A stretch of 64,000 nt of DNA from Amycolatopsis bullii (GTDB lineage: Bacteria > Actinomycetota > Actinomycetes > Mycobacteriales > Pseudonocardiaceae): positions 1 through 64,000 of the forward strand of contig NZ_BNAW01000004.1 of assembly GCF_014654205.1 (NCBI RefSeq), read 5' to 3'. Both the position numbers and the translations under genes were made by a program. Positions 31,124 to 41,361 of the stretch are shown here, piece by piece. The notes beneath the pieces were generated by a model that searched no databases, was not told where the DNA came from, and was given only the letters and a program-made list of their open reading frames with translations. Every line of letters starts with the position of its first letter. Position 1 is the stretch's first letter.

Positions 31124-32940
31124 GAAGCCGACGCCGTCAACGGGCGGACGTCCCAGATCCACACGCCGCCGACGAATTCCGCCGGCTTCCGCAGCAGCAG
31201 ATCCACGGTGGACTTCAGCGCTTCCTGGTTCTGCCGCGGCCCGACCACGAGCACGCTCGCTTTCCACTTCCGCAGGTCCGTGAGCGCCTGCGTGCGATCG
31301 GCCTCGGTGATCTCCGCCGCCTGACCGGTGCGCTCGACCTGCGCGAACAGGTCCGACGTCGGCAGCGGGACGGCGCCGTACCGGCCGCGGCGGTCGTCCG
31401 GGGAGGTGGGGCCGACGAAGTAGCCCTCCGGCATCGGGTAGCCGAGGCCCGCGTCGACCTGCCAGTGCAGCGGCTCGGCCTCCCCGGTGCTCGGCAGGGG
31501 CACCGGTACCAGCGAACCGCCCGGGGCGACGTACTGGCGCCAGATCCCGTCGGCGAAGAACGGCGGCGAGAGGGGACGCTGGTGCGTCACCAGCTCCGTC
31601 GGCGCGATCGGCAGCAGCACGGCCACCACCGCGCCGATCCAGATCATCCGCAGCGGGAACGCCGGCTTGCCGTCGAGCGGTTCCGGCAGCTGGGTCGCCG
31701 CCGTCCAGACGCGGTGCGTCGCGATCGCCAGGAGCCCGCCCACCGCCGGGATGCAGCCCATCGCGAGCCGGGATTCGAGCAGCGAGTCGAGCAGCGGCAG
31801 CTGGCCCAGCCACTTCCACGGCCCGGCGATACCGGTGTCCTCGTGCGCGACGGTGATCTCGATGCCCAGCGAGAGCAGGGCCATCACGTACATCGTGATC
31901 GCCAGCGCCCGCGAAACGACGTCACGCCACAGCCAGATGGTCAGCACCACCATGAGCACGATCAGCGGCCAGCCGAAGAACGCGTTCTCCTCGGTGCGGT
32001 TCATCGAGACGTCCGCGGCCGCCTCGGGCGCGCCGGCCACCGACTGCGTCGCGAACCGGGTGAACGCGGCCGTGTCGTTGCCCGCGGAACCGTGCAGCAG
32101 CGAGTGGAAGCTCTGCGGGCCGAAGAACTGCCAGTACAACGGGAACCCGGCGATCAGCAGGGCGACGACCGCGCCGATCCCGACGCCCTTGCCCAGCGGC
32201 GCCAGCATGCCCTTGATCTCCGCGCGGTGCGGGATCAGGTACGCGACCGCGAACACGAGGAAGGCGAGCGCGAAGATGGCCAGCGGCTCTTCGCCGAGCA
32301 GGATCTGCCACGCGACGAGCAGGCCGAGCACGATGCCGTTGCGCACCGGGCGTTCGCCGCGCGCGATCTGGATCGTCTTGAGCGCGATGAACGGCAGCAC
32401 GAACAGCACGACGAAGTTCGGGTGCGCGTTGCCGTGCGAGATCATCGGCGGCGCGAAGCCGCAGAACGCGCCGCCGATCGCGGCCGCGGTCCGGTTCGGC
32501 ACCAGGTGCCGGGAGAAGACCCAGTACCAGCCGGTCGCGGTGCCGGCGAGGCCGGCGGTGAGCACGATCGCCCAGGTGAGGGTGGCGCCGAAGGTGAGCG
32601 TGAGCGGCGCCAGCGGGATGTTCAGGCCGAACATCGCCGCGTTCGCCGCCATGTTGACGCCGAGCGGGTAGTTCTGGAGGTCGGTGGTGAACGGGTTCTG
32701 GAAGTGCAGGACGGCCTTCGCGACGACCGTCGAGTACCACTCCCACTGGCTCTGGTCGGCGCCGCCGTTCCAGAGGTAGCCGCGCTTGAGGTCGAACCAC
32801 AGCCCGTTGTAGAGCAGGATCGTGAACAGCAGGAACCCGCCGGTGATCGCGGAGTCCTGCCAAGCCCAGCGCTTCGGGCCTTCGGGGGGTTCGGGAGCGG
32901 GCGGCACCAGCTCGGGGACGGCTTCGGACTTCAAGCTCAC
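31120..32940 (-). CDS. Large polytopic membrane protein (glycosyltransferase GT-C-like)
   Basis: 606 residues from GTG 32940, overlapping the serpin stop by GTGA. A proline-rich cytoplasmic start is followed by at least ten hydrophobic segments. The first extracytoplasmic loop, after the first helix, contains NGGADQSQWEWY, and a conserved NPFTTDLQNYPLGVNM segment follows. The C-terminal ~130 residues form a soluble domain. The layout resembles GT-C lipid-linked glycosyltransferases or YfhO/DUF2079-like proteins, suggesting sugar transfer at the membrane, but no diagnostic motif settles it. It is translationally coupled to a serpin upstream and a DinB protein downstream. Confidence 0.75.
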   Translation of the reverse strand: MSLKSEAVPELVPPAPEPPEGPKRWAWQDSAITGGFLLFTILLYNGLWFDLKRGYLWNGGADQSQWEWYSTVVAKAVLHFQNPFTTDLQNYPLGVNMAANAAMFGLNIPLAPLTLTFGATLTWAIVLTAGLAGTATGWYWVFSRHLVPNRTAAAIGGAFCGFAPPMISHGNAHPNFVVLFVLPFIALKTIQIARGERPVRNGIVLGLLVAWQILLGEEPLAIFALAFLVFAVAYLIPHRAEIKGMLAPLGKGVGIGAVVALLIAGFPLYWQFFGPQSFHSLLHGSAGNDTAAFTRFATQSVAGAPEAAADVSMNRTEENAFFGWPLIVLMVVLTIWLWRDVVSRALAITMYVMALLSLGIEITVAHEDTGIAGPWKWLGQLPLLDSLLESRLAMGCIPAVGGLLAIATHRVWTAATQLPEPLDGKPAFPLRMIWIGAVVAVLLPIAPTELVTHQRPLSPPFFADGIWRQYVAPGGSLVPVPLPSTGEAEPLHWQVDAGLGYPMPEGYFVGPTSPDDRRGRYGAVPLPTSDLFAQVERTGQAAEITEADRTQALTDLRKWKASVLVVGPRQNQEALKSTVDLLLRKPAEFVGGVWIWDVRPLTASAS

Positions 32941-34016
32941 GGTTCGACCACCCTGGCGAGGAAGTAGAGCGCCCCGGTTCCGGCGTGCCGGACCAGCAGC
33001 AGGAACGGCCGGTCCACCGTCACGGCGACCGGGTCGTCGATCATCATCGAGGTGAGGCGCATGACCAGCGCGGTGGCCGCGGCCCCCTCGAAGCCTTGTT
33101 CGTCGACGCGCAGCACGGCCTGGTGCAGCACCTCGGACACGGTCAGCCGCGGATCCGGCGAGAGGCCGGTCAGGTCGGCGTCGTCGGTGAACAGCGTGCG
33201 CACGCCGAGGCCGTGCAGCACGCCGGCGAGCTTGCTGGAGACGTCGAGCGAAATCTTGGGCAGCGACAGTTCCACCGGCTTGAAGCGGATCTTGCCGAGC
33301 AGGCTGGTCAGCGTGGCCTGGTCGAGCCGGGATTCCGCCTCGGCGAGGTCGCCGTCGGGCAGCAGCACGACGGCCTGCAGGCCACCGGCCGCGGCCAGCT
33401 GCACCGCCTGCCAGCCGCTGTCGTGCGCGTAGCCGAGCTTCTCGCTGAGCCACATGGTCGGCACGTCCCGCGGGCCGGACGGGGCGTGGAACGGGGCGTC
33501 GCTGGTGTTGGCTTCGCGGAACGGCAGTTTCCACGCGGCTTTGAGGTAGAGCGCGTTGACGAGCACGGCGGCGACGTCGGAGTCGATCGAGCCGGGCGGC
33601 AGCAGCTGCGGGATCAGGCCGCGCGTGGTGCGCCCGACGTCGTCGTTGATCAGCGCGCGAGCGGATTCGAATGCCTTTTCGAAGGGCGCGCTCGCGACGG
33701 CGGCCCCGGGCCACTCGGCCAGCTCGGCCTTGAAGGCGTCCTCGAGCGGGAGCCGGTCGTCGGCCCACAGCGTGTTGGCCACGGCGAGCTCGGGCTCGTC
33801 TTCGGTGAGCTGGGTGGCCTCCCGCAGCAGGATGGTCTGCGCACCCGGGTCACCGAGCAGCGCGACGAGCTCCTCCCGCGTGCGTCCCCGGGCGGCGTGC
33901 GCGGCGAGGGTCAGCGCACTGGCCACCGAATACGGCGAAAAGCAGGAGTTCCCGCCCTCGGCACCGAGGGCCGCGTGGACGGCGAGGGCGAACCGGAGGT
34001 GGCTGTCCGTGGCCAT
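32937..34016 (-). CDS. Serpin (serine protease inhibitor)
   Basis: 359 residues from ATG 34016, with no signal peptide, so it is predicted cytoplasmic. Serpin landmarks include NSCFSPYSVASALTLAAHAARG, VLVNALYLKAAWKLPF, a shutter region and the hinge DEQGFEGAAATALV. That hinge is followed by a reactive-centre loop and the terminal strand RPFLLLVRHAGTGALYFLARV. The small-residue hinge predicts an inhibitory serpin. The P1 residue cannot be assigned with confidence. Serpins are uncommon in bacteria. A target protease is not encoded nearby. It leads a tightly coupled operon and lies directly after a 21-bp repeat array that occupies its upstream region. Confidence 0.92.
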   Translation of the reverse strand: MATDSHLRFALAVHAALGAEGGNSCFSPYSVASALTLAAHAARGRTREELVALLGDPGAQTILLREATQLTEDEPELAVANTLWADDRLPLEDAFKAELAEWPGAAVASAPFEKAFESARALINDDVGRTTRGLIPQLLPPGSIDSDVAAVLVNALYLKAAWKLPFREANTSDAPFHAPSGPRDVPTMWLSEKLGYAHDSGWQAVQLAAAGGLQAVVLLPDGDLAEAESRLDQATLTSLLGKIRFKPVELSLPKISLDVSSKLAGVLHGLGVRTLFTDDADLTGLSPDPRLTVSEVLHQAVLRVDEQGFEGAAATALVMRLTSMMIDDPVAVTVDRPFLLLVRHAGTGALYFLARVVEP

Positions 34017-34120
34017 GCGGGCGAGAGTACCGGAACGCCACCCCCCACCGGCCCCCCACGCGCAACTCCACCCGAGCATGACAAATCCGGCGAAACTTTC
34101 GCACCGCCGACCGTGCGCCA

Positions 34121-34302
34121 AGAGGCATTTCGCGTGATTGGGCGGGCATCACCCGTGATGGGGGAGGCATCTCGCGTGATCAGGCGGGCATCACCCTGAT
34201 GCCCCTCCCATCACGGGTGATGCCCCTCCAGACACGGGTGATGCCCCTCCAGACACGGGTGATGCCCCTTCGGACACGCGTGATGCCTCTTCGATCACGG
34301 GT
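34121..34302. repeat. 21-bp minisatellite with internal inversion, upstream of the serpin gene
   Basis: The left arm (34121-34197) has about 3.6 copies of GCGGGCATCACCCGTGATGGG-like units. The right arm (34198-34302) has exactly five 21-bp copies of GATGCCCCTCCAGACACGGGT-like units in inverse orientation. The array ends at the base before the dgt stop codon (34303). A transcript from dgt into serpin could fold into a long imperfect hairpin. It is not a CRISPR: there are no unique spacers. Confidence 0.85.
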
Positions 34303-35577
34303 TCAGCGGTGGTGGCGGGTGACGTGCCAGGAGTACCAGGCGTGGGCCTGGGCGTCGGTGAGGGAGGCGACCTGGTCGACGACCACGCGGAGCAGGCCGG
34401 CGTCGTCCGCGGCGGTGTTCCAGGCCGGGACGAACAGCGGGTCGAGGGACTCCGGGGCCCGGCGGGCCAGTGCGTGGACCAGCTCGGCCAGCAGCTCGCG
34501 CTGCCCCTCCTGCATCGCCAGCCGCCGGCGGTCGCTCATCACGTACCGCAGGGCCAGCGCCTTCAGCAGGGCGACCTCCGCCGCCACCTGCTCGGGGACG
34601 CACAGGTTCGCCCGGTAACGCGTCAGCGGCCCCTCGCCGAACTTCTCGCGCGTGCCCGTGACCGCCGCCGTGGTGAAGCGGCCGACCAGCTCGCTCGTCA
34701 GGCGTTTCAACGCGACCTGGGCGCCCGGCGAACCGTCCGGCTCGGCCGACGCCAGCTCCGCCACCACCGGCAGCGCCAGCAGTTCCGCCGCCGCATCCTC
34801 CAAAGTGGACACCGATTGCGCGGAGAAGTGCTTGGCGGCGGCCTCGGCGACGGCCGCGCGCTCGTCCGGGTGGGCGAGCACCCGCAGCTTGATCCGGCCG
34901 GCCAGCACGCCGTCCTCGACGTCGTGCACCGAGTACGCGACGTCGTCGGCCCAGTCCATGATCTGGGCTTCCAGGCACCGCTGCTCCGCCGGCGCCCCGG
35001 CGCGGAACCACTCGAACACTCCGGCGTCGTCGCCGTAGACGCCGTACTTCACCTGCCCCGGCCGGCGCGGCCACGGGTACTTCGTGGTCGCGTCCAGGCA
35101 CGCGCGGGTCAGGTTGAGCCCGACCGGGTCACCCTCAGCGGACAGCAGCTTGGGCTCCAGCCGGGTGAGGATGCGCAACGTCTGCGCGTTGCCCTCGAAC
35201 CCGCCGCAGGCGGCGGCCACCTCGTCGAGCGCGCGCTCGCCGTTGTGCCCGAACGGCGGGTGCCCGATGTCGTGCGCCAGCCCCGCGGTGTCCACCAGGT
35301 CCGGGTCGGCGCCCAGCTCGTCGGCGATGCCGCGGCCGATCTGGGCGACCTCCAGGGAGTGCGTCAGCCGCGTGCGCGGGACGCCGGTGACCTCGGCGCC
35401 CTCCCCCGGCCCGACCACCTGGGTCTTGCCCGCGAGCCGCCGCAGCGCCGCGGAGTGCAGCACCCGGGCCCGGTCGCGCGAGAACGCGCTGCGCCCGTCC
35501 GCCCGCGCGCCGGGCAGCGCCGCGCCCTTGGCCGGCTCCGGCAGCAGGCGGGCGGTGTCGTGCTCGGTGTAGTTCAC
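34303..35577 (-). CDS. dgt: Deoxyguanosinetriphosphate triphosphohydrolase-like protein
   Basis: 424 residues from GTG 35577. HD-domain metal ligands are visible: RLTHSLEV (His), then [14 protein letters not shown] (His-Asp and the following His). [17 protein letters not shown] motif further on supplies the last ligand. [23 protein letters not shown] is the conserved nucleotide-binding N-terminus. It hydrolyses dNTPs to nucleoside and triphosphate. In related genomes it sits next to dnaG. The 21-bp repeat array begins right after its stop codon. Confidence 0.93.
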   Translation of the reverse strand: MNYTEHDTARLLPEPAKGAALPGARADGRSAFSRDRARVLHSAALRRLAGKTQVVGPGEGAEVTGVPRTRLTHSLEVAQIGRGIADELGADPDLVDTAGLAHDIGHPPFGHNGERALDEVAAACGGFEGNAQTLRILTRLEPKLLSAEGDPVGLNLTRACLDATTKYPWPRRPGQVKYGVYGDDAGVFEWFRAGAPAEQRCLEAQIMDWADDVAYSVHDVEDGVLAGRIKLRVLAHPDERAAVAEAAAKHFSAQSVSTLEDAAAELLALPVVAELASAEPDGSPGAQVALKRLTSELVGRFTTAAVTGTREKFGEGPLTRYRANLCVPEQVAAEVALLKALALRYVMSDRRRLAMQEGQRELLAELVHALARRAPESLDPLFVPAWNTAADDAGLLRVVVDQVASLTDAQAHAWYSWHVTRHHR

Positions 35578-35610
35578 CCGACCAGCCTAAATGCGCCCAC
35601 CGACAAAAGC

Positions 35611-36273
35611 TCAGCTCAGGAAGGTCGCGAACAGGTCGTCCGCGGGCGTCTTCGTCAGCCGGTAGTACAGCAGTGCCCCCGTCTCGCGGACGATGTACCG
35701 CACCTGGGTGACGCGCTCCTGGACGATCGGCCCGCTGTGCGTCGGTGCGGTCCAGGCGTCCAGGCCCAGGTCGCCGGCCATGGTGCGGGCGCGGAAGGAG
35801 TGCCACGGGTCGCTGACCAGCACCGCCGTCCGCCAGCCGCGGGCCTCCACCTGCTGGGCGACCGCGCGCAGGCTGCGCAGCGTGTCGCTGCCTTCGCCGA
35901 CGGCGAGCGTCGCCGACGCCGGCACCCCGCGCCGGGTCAGCCAGAGCTGGCCGGCCCGGGCCTCGGTGTAGTTGTCCTCGGCCTTCTTGCCGCCCGCGGT
36001 GACGATCGTCTTCGCGACGCCGGTGTCGTAGAGCTGCTTGGCCTTCGCCAGCCGGGCGGCGTAGATGTCCGACGGCTTGCCGTTGTACTGGGCCGCGCCG
36101 AGCACGACGATGACGTCGGCGGGGGTCCGGTCGTTGTCGCGGGCGACCTGCCAGACCCGGAACGCGGTGCCGCCGATCAGCGCCACCAGCACGAGGACCG
36201 TGCCGAAGACGATCCGGCGCACCCAGCTCGCGACCGACGGTTTGCTGCGTTCAGCGGTACCCACCCGGCCCAT
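35611..36273 (-). CDS. YdcF/SanA-family (DUF218) membrane-anchored protein
   Basis: 220 residues. One N-terminal membrane helix (about residues 20-42) is followed by an extracytoplasmic DUF218 domain. That domain has ADVIVVLGAAQYNGKPSDIYAARL, the TAGGKKAEDNYTEA region and LVSDPWHSFRARTMA, the typical SanA/ElyC pattern. Family members are linked to envelope barrier function and cell-wall precursor handling, with no firm enzymology. It lies between dgt and the second two-component system on the same strand; the gaps (33 and 15 bp) allow co-transcription. Confidence 0.85.
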   Translation of the reverse strand: MGRVGTAERSKPSVASWVRRIVFGTVLVLVALIGGTAFRVWQVARDNDRTPADVIVVLGAAQYNGKPSDIYAARLAKAKQLYDTGVAKTIVTAGGKKAEDNYTEARAGQLWLTRRGVPASATLAVGEGSDTLRSLRAVAQQVEARGWRTAVLVSDPWHSFRARTMAGDLGLDAWTAPTHSGPIVQERVTQVRYIVRETGALLYYRLTKTPADDLFATFLS

Positions 36274-36288
36274 TGTTTCAGACGCGGC

Positions 36289-36894
36289 TCAGAGCCAGCC
36301 ACGCTCCTCGGCGACGCGCACCGCTTCGGCCCGCGTCCGCGCCCCGGTCTTGCCGATGGCGGCGGACAGGTGGTTGCGGACGGTGCCTTCCGAGAGGTGC
36401 AGGGCCCGGGCGACGTCGGCCACCGTGCTGCCGTCCTTGGCCTCCCGCAGCACGTCCCGCTCCCGCCCGGTGAGCGGGCTGGCCCCGGTGGCCAGGGATT
36501 CCGCCGCCAGCGCCGGATCCACCACCCGCAGTCCACTGTGGACTCGGCGGACGGCTTCGACGAGCTGCTCCGGCGGGGCGTCCTTGACGACGAACCCGGC
36601 CGCGCCCGCCGCCATCGCCCGGGCGAGGTAGCCGGGACGGCCGAACGTCGTGCAGATGATCACCCGGCACGACGGGAGCGCCGCCCGCAGGTCGGCCGCG
36701 GCCTCCAGGCCGTCCTTGCCCGGCATCTGGACGTCCAGCAGGGCGACGTCCGGCTTGGCCTCGCGCGCGGCGGCCACCACCTCGTCGCCCGAGCCGACCT
36801 GCCCGACCACTTCGATGTCGTTCTCGAGGCCCAGCACGGTGGCCAGCGCCCCGCGGACCATGGCCTGGTCGTCGGCCAGCAGCACCCGGATCAA
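36289..36894 (-). CDS. NarL/LuxR-family response regulator
   Basis: 201 residues from TTG 36894, giving a TTGA overlap with the kinase stop. The receiver domain has acidic residues near 8-9, phospho-acceptor Asp54 in LLDVQMPGKDG and Lys in FVVKDAPP. The LuxR helix-turn-helix has LTGRERDVLREAKDGST and LSEGTVRNHLSAAIGKTGARTRAEA. It is a paralogue of the regulator at 7697-8299 with the same DesR-like build. The co-directional ABC-2 exporter upstream is its likely target. Confidence 0.92.
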   Translation of the reverse strand: MIRVLLADDQAMVRGALATVLGLENDIEVVGQVGSGDEVVAAAREAKPDVALLDVQMPGKDGLEAAADLRAALPSCRVIICTTFGRPGYLARAMAAGAAGFVVKDAPPEQLVEAVRRVHSGLRVVDPALAAESLATGASPLTGRERDVLREAKDGSTVADVARALHLSEGTVRNHLSAAIGKTGARTRAEAVRVAEERGWL

Positions 36895-38105
36895 GCGAGT
36901 CCTCCCGCGGGTTCGGCGCGCACGGCCGGGGTGGCCGGGCTCGGTTCGGGCCCTGGAATCCCGGCTGGGATCTCCGCCCGCACGGTCAATCCTCCCCCGG
37001 GCCGGACCGACGTCCGCAGCGTCCCCCCGGCCGCGGCCAGTCGTTCGGACAGCCCGCGCAGGCCGTTGCCCGCGACGACGTCGGTGGCGGTGCCGTCGTC
37101 CTCGATCTCCAGCCAGTTGCCGCCCAGCCGCACGCGCACCCGCTTGGCACCGGAGTGCCGCAGCACGTTCGTGACGGCTTCGCGCAGCACGTAACCGAAG
37201 GTGGGCTGGAACTCGGGCCGGACGTTGTCGACGGCGTGCGGCAGGTCGGCGTCGATCTCCGCGGCCCGCAGCGCCGCGCGAGCGCCCACGAGCTCCGCCG
37301 ACAGCGACACCTCGCGGTTCGCCGACACGGTGGCGCGGACGTCGGACAGCGCGCTGCGGGTGAGGCCTTCGACCTCGCGGATCTCCTCGACCGCTCGCGG
37401 AATGTCCCCGGCGCTCTCCAGCACCCGCCGGGCCAGCCCCGCCTTGACGGTGATCGTGGTGAGGCTGTGCCCCAGCAGGTCGTGCAGGTCGCGGGCCAGC
37501 CGTTCCCGTTCGTTCGCCACGGCCAGCGTGGCGATCTCCTCGTTCGCGCGTTCCAGCCGCCGGACCGCGCGGACGAGGTTGGCCATGAAGAACATGGCCA
37601 GGGTGATCGAGGCGACCGTGATCAGGTCGCCGTAGCCGTCCAGGAACCGGCCTCGCGCCAGCAGGATCACCGCGCCGACGGCCAGTGTGGGCAGGTCGAT
37701 GATCACCGCCCAGGCGGCCGGAACCAGGAACACGACCACCGCCGTGCCGTAGAGCAGGACGAACCCGCTGCCGGCGGCCACCGCCAGCGAGGCGAGCCCC
37801 AGGACGTTCATCGTGATGCAGAAGGCCAGCTTCACGCGGCGTTCCCGGTCGAAGACGAACGGGAACACCGCATAACACGCGGAATAGGCGTAGACGACGA
37901 GGGCGGTGAGCACGAGCCCCGCGGTGACCGCGGGCTGGGCCAGCAGCGAGCGGGTGACCGGGAGGAGGAACGGCAGCAGGAAGACCACCGCCATGAACGG
38001 CCAGCGCCAGCCGCCAGGCCCGTGCTTGCGGGCGTCGGGCAGCGGGTCCACCCACCACGATTCCTTGCTGTCCAGCCCGAAGCTGCGTTTCCCGGTCTCC
38101 GCCAT
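36891..38105 (-). CDS. DesK-type sensor histidine kinase
   Basis: 404 residues. A short N-terminal cytoplasmic part is followed by five or six membrane helices (about residues 35-175) with little extracellular loop. HisKA_3 has phospho-acceptor His208 in RDLHDLLGHSL. HATPase_c (about 300-390) contains REAVTNVLRHSGAKR and the glycine-rich GNGLRGLSERLAAAGG. A proline-rich tail closes it. It is translationally coupled to the response regulator (TTGA). It probably senses membrane or drug stress and controls the exporter genes 20 bp upstream. Confidence 0.9.
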   Translation of the reverse strand: MAETGKRSFGLDSKESWWVDPLPDARKHGPGGWRWPFMAVVFLLPFLLPVTRSLLAQPAVTAGLVLTALVVYAYSACYAVFPFVFDRERRVKLAFCITMNVLGLASLAVAAGSGFVLLYGTAVVVFLVPAAWAVIIDLPTLAVGAVILLARGRFLDGYGDLITVASITLAMFFMANLVRAVRRLERANEEIATLAVANERERLARDLHDLLGHSLTTITVKAGLARRVLESAGDIPRAVEEIREVEGLTRSALSDVRATVSANREVSLSAELVGARAALRAAEIDADLPHAVDNVRPEFQPTFGYVLREAVTNVLRHSGAKRVRVRLGGNWLEIEDDGTATDVVAGNGLRGLSERLAAAGGTLRTSVRPGGGLTVRAEIPAGIPGPEPSPATPAVRAEPAGGLA

Positions 38106-38124
38106 CGCCGTTCCCCTCCGGCCC

Positions 38125-38865
38125 TCAGACGCGGGCGCTGTCCTTACGGTAACGCCTGATCACCAGGGCTCCCAGCACGACCGTCCAGGCCCCGAGCACC
38201 CCGGCGGCCGTGGGCAGCGAGACGAGCATGTCGGTGGTCACCGCGGGCCGCACCACCTGCAGCACCCAGTAGGTCGGCATGATCTGCGCGAGGTCGTGCA
38301 TCCAGGACGGCATCGTCTCCAGCGGGATCCACAGGCCGCCGAGGAACCCCATGCCGAACGTGACGAGCATGTTGATCGGCTGCATCGAGTCCGGCGTGCC
38401 GAACTGGCCGAGCAGCAGGCCCAGCAGCACCAGCGGGATCGTGCCGAGCCAGATGCCGGCGAAGATGCGGACCCAGCCGCTCGCGTCGACGTGCACGCCC
38501 TCGGCCAGGACGCCCAGCAGCGGAACGAGCACGAGCGCGGGCAGCCCCACGAGCATCCCGGAGATCCCCTTGCCCGCCAGGTAACCGGTGCCGGTCAGCG
38601 GGGTCAGGCGCAGCTGCCGCTGCCAGCCGACGGCGCGTTCGAGGGCCAGTCGGGCCCCGCTGTTGGTCGCCGCGGCGAAGACCCCGAACGTCATCATGTC
38701 GATCATGATCACGGCCGCGATCTGCGCGTGGTCCGGGTCGCTCGTCTTGGTGAAGACGTTGGCCTGCAACAGGAACATCAGCACCGGGAACGCGACGACG
38801 AAGATCAGGAACCGCGGCGCCCGGAAGTTCCGGCGGATCTCGGTGAGCAGGTAGGTGGCGTTCAT
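38125..38865 (-). CDS. ABC-2 type exporter permease
   Basis: 246 residues with six hydrophobic segments. The cytoplasmic N-terminus MNATYLLTEIRRNFR and the conserved ERAVGWQRQLRLTPLTGTGYLAGK loop are typical of ABC-2 permeases such as DesK-linked YvfS. The start overlaps the ATPase stop by ATGA. Unlike the equivalent gene at 4813-5531 it is intact. With the ATPase it forms an exporter for an unidentified compound, under the adjacent two-component system. Confidence 0.9.
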   Translation of the reverse strand: MNATYLLTEIRRNFRAPRFLIFVVAFPVLMFLLQANVFTKTSDPDHAQIAAVIMIDMMTFGVFAAATNSGARLALERAVGWQRQLRLTPLTGTGYLAGKGISGMLVGLPALVLVPLLGVLAEGVHVDASGWVRIFAGIWLGTIPLVLLGLLLGQFGTPDSMQPINMLVTFGMGFLGGLWIPLETMPSWMHDLAQIMPTYWVLQVVRPAVTTDMLVSLPTAAGVLGAWTVVLGALVIRRYRKDSARV

Positions 38866-39794
38866 CGCACGGGCTCCGCGGTCTCGTCGGCGGTCAGGGA
38901 CAGGAAGGCGCCTTCGAGGCCGACGGCGCTGATCTCGACGTCGTGCACGGCCGGCACCGCGGCCTTGAGCGCCCAGAGCGTGGCGTCGGAGTCGGCGGTG
39001 GAGATCGCGACGCGGTCGCCGCGCAGCTCGAACTCCTTGACCCCGGGCAACGCGGCGATCACCGCCTCGGTGGCGCCCGGGACGGCGGCGCGCAGGGTGC
39101 GCCCGCCGGCCAGCGCGCGGACCTCGGCGACGGACCCGTCGGCGACGATCCGGCCGCGGCGCATCAGCACCACCCGGTCGGCGAACTCCTCGGCCTCTTC
39201 CAGGTAGTGCGTGGCGAACAGGACCGTGCGGCCGGACTCGGTGAAGGAGTACATCGACTGCCAGAACTCGCGCCGCGTGCCGACGTCCATCGCCGCGGTC
39301 GGCTCGTCGAGGATCAGCAGGTCGGGATTGCTGACCAGGGCGACGGCGAACCGCACCCGCTGCTTCTGCCCGCCGGAGAGCTTGTTCGCGCGGCGGCCGG
39401 CCAGCTCCTCGATCCCGGCGGCGCGCAGGGCCTCGGCCACCGGCATCGGCTTGCGGTGCAGCGCCGCGACCATGCCGACGGTCTCGCCGACGGTCAGGTC
39501 GTCCATCAGGGCGCCGCCCTGCAGCATCGCGCCGATCAGCCCGGCGCGGACGGCGTCGATCGGCTTGCGCCCGAACACGCGCACTTCGCCGGCGCCGGGG
39601 CTGGTCAGGCCGAGGATCATGTCGACGGTGGTGGACTTGCCGGCGCCGTTCGGGCCGAGCAGGGCGACCACCTCGCCCGGGGCGATCGTCAGGTCGACGC
39701 CGTCGACCGCGTGGACGTCACCGTAGTGTTTCCGCAGGCCGGTGAGGTGGATCGCGGCCCCCGCCGCCACCGCCCGGATGTCTGTTTCTCGCAT
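38862..39794 (-). CDS. ABC exporter ATP-binding protein
   Basis: 310 residues. Walker A is LGPNGAGKSTT near residue 46, signature LSGGQKQRVRFAVAL, Walker B LLILDEPTAAMD, and H-loop ATHYLEEAEEFADR. The C-terminal extension is typical of CcmA-type drug exporters. It is the first gene of a four-gene unit (ATPase, permease, kinase, regulator), all overlapping or within 20 bases. It is paralogous to the ATPase at 5545-6429. Confidence 0.92.
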   Translation of the reverse strand: MRETDIRAVAAGAAIHLTGLRKHYGDVHAVDGVDLTIAPGEVVALLGPNGAGKSTTVDMILGLTSPGAGEVRVFGRKPIDAVRAGLIGAMLQGGALMDDLTVGETVGMVAALHRKPMPVAEALRAAGIEELAGRRANKLSGGQKQRVRFAVALVSNPDLLILDEPTAAMDVGTRREFWQSMYSFTESGRTVLFATHYLEEAEEFADRVVLMRRGRIVADGSVAEVRALAGGRTLRAAVPGATEAVIAALPGVKEFELRGDRVAISTADSDATLWALKAAVPAVHDVEISAVGLEGAFLSLTADETAEPVR

Positions 39795-39885
39795 GCCCCC
39801 AGGCTGCCGCCCGGCGGGCCCGGGTCCCCGGATCGTGCGTCACGACTTGGCCGTGACAGGTGTCAGGGGTACCCGGGCCCGGCGG

Positions 39886-41274
<1,389 letters not shown>

Positions 41275-41361
41275 TCCACGCTCCGAAAAGCTTGCGGGGA
41301 CGGTTCAGGACTGAACGTCCAGGGTATCGGCCGGGGCCCACCGCTTTTCGCGCAGGTGAGC

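Noticed and set aside
34121-34302. Possible CRISPR array
   Set aside because: Repeats are adjacent 21-mers without unique spacers, inverted half-way, and no cas genes are present.
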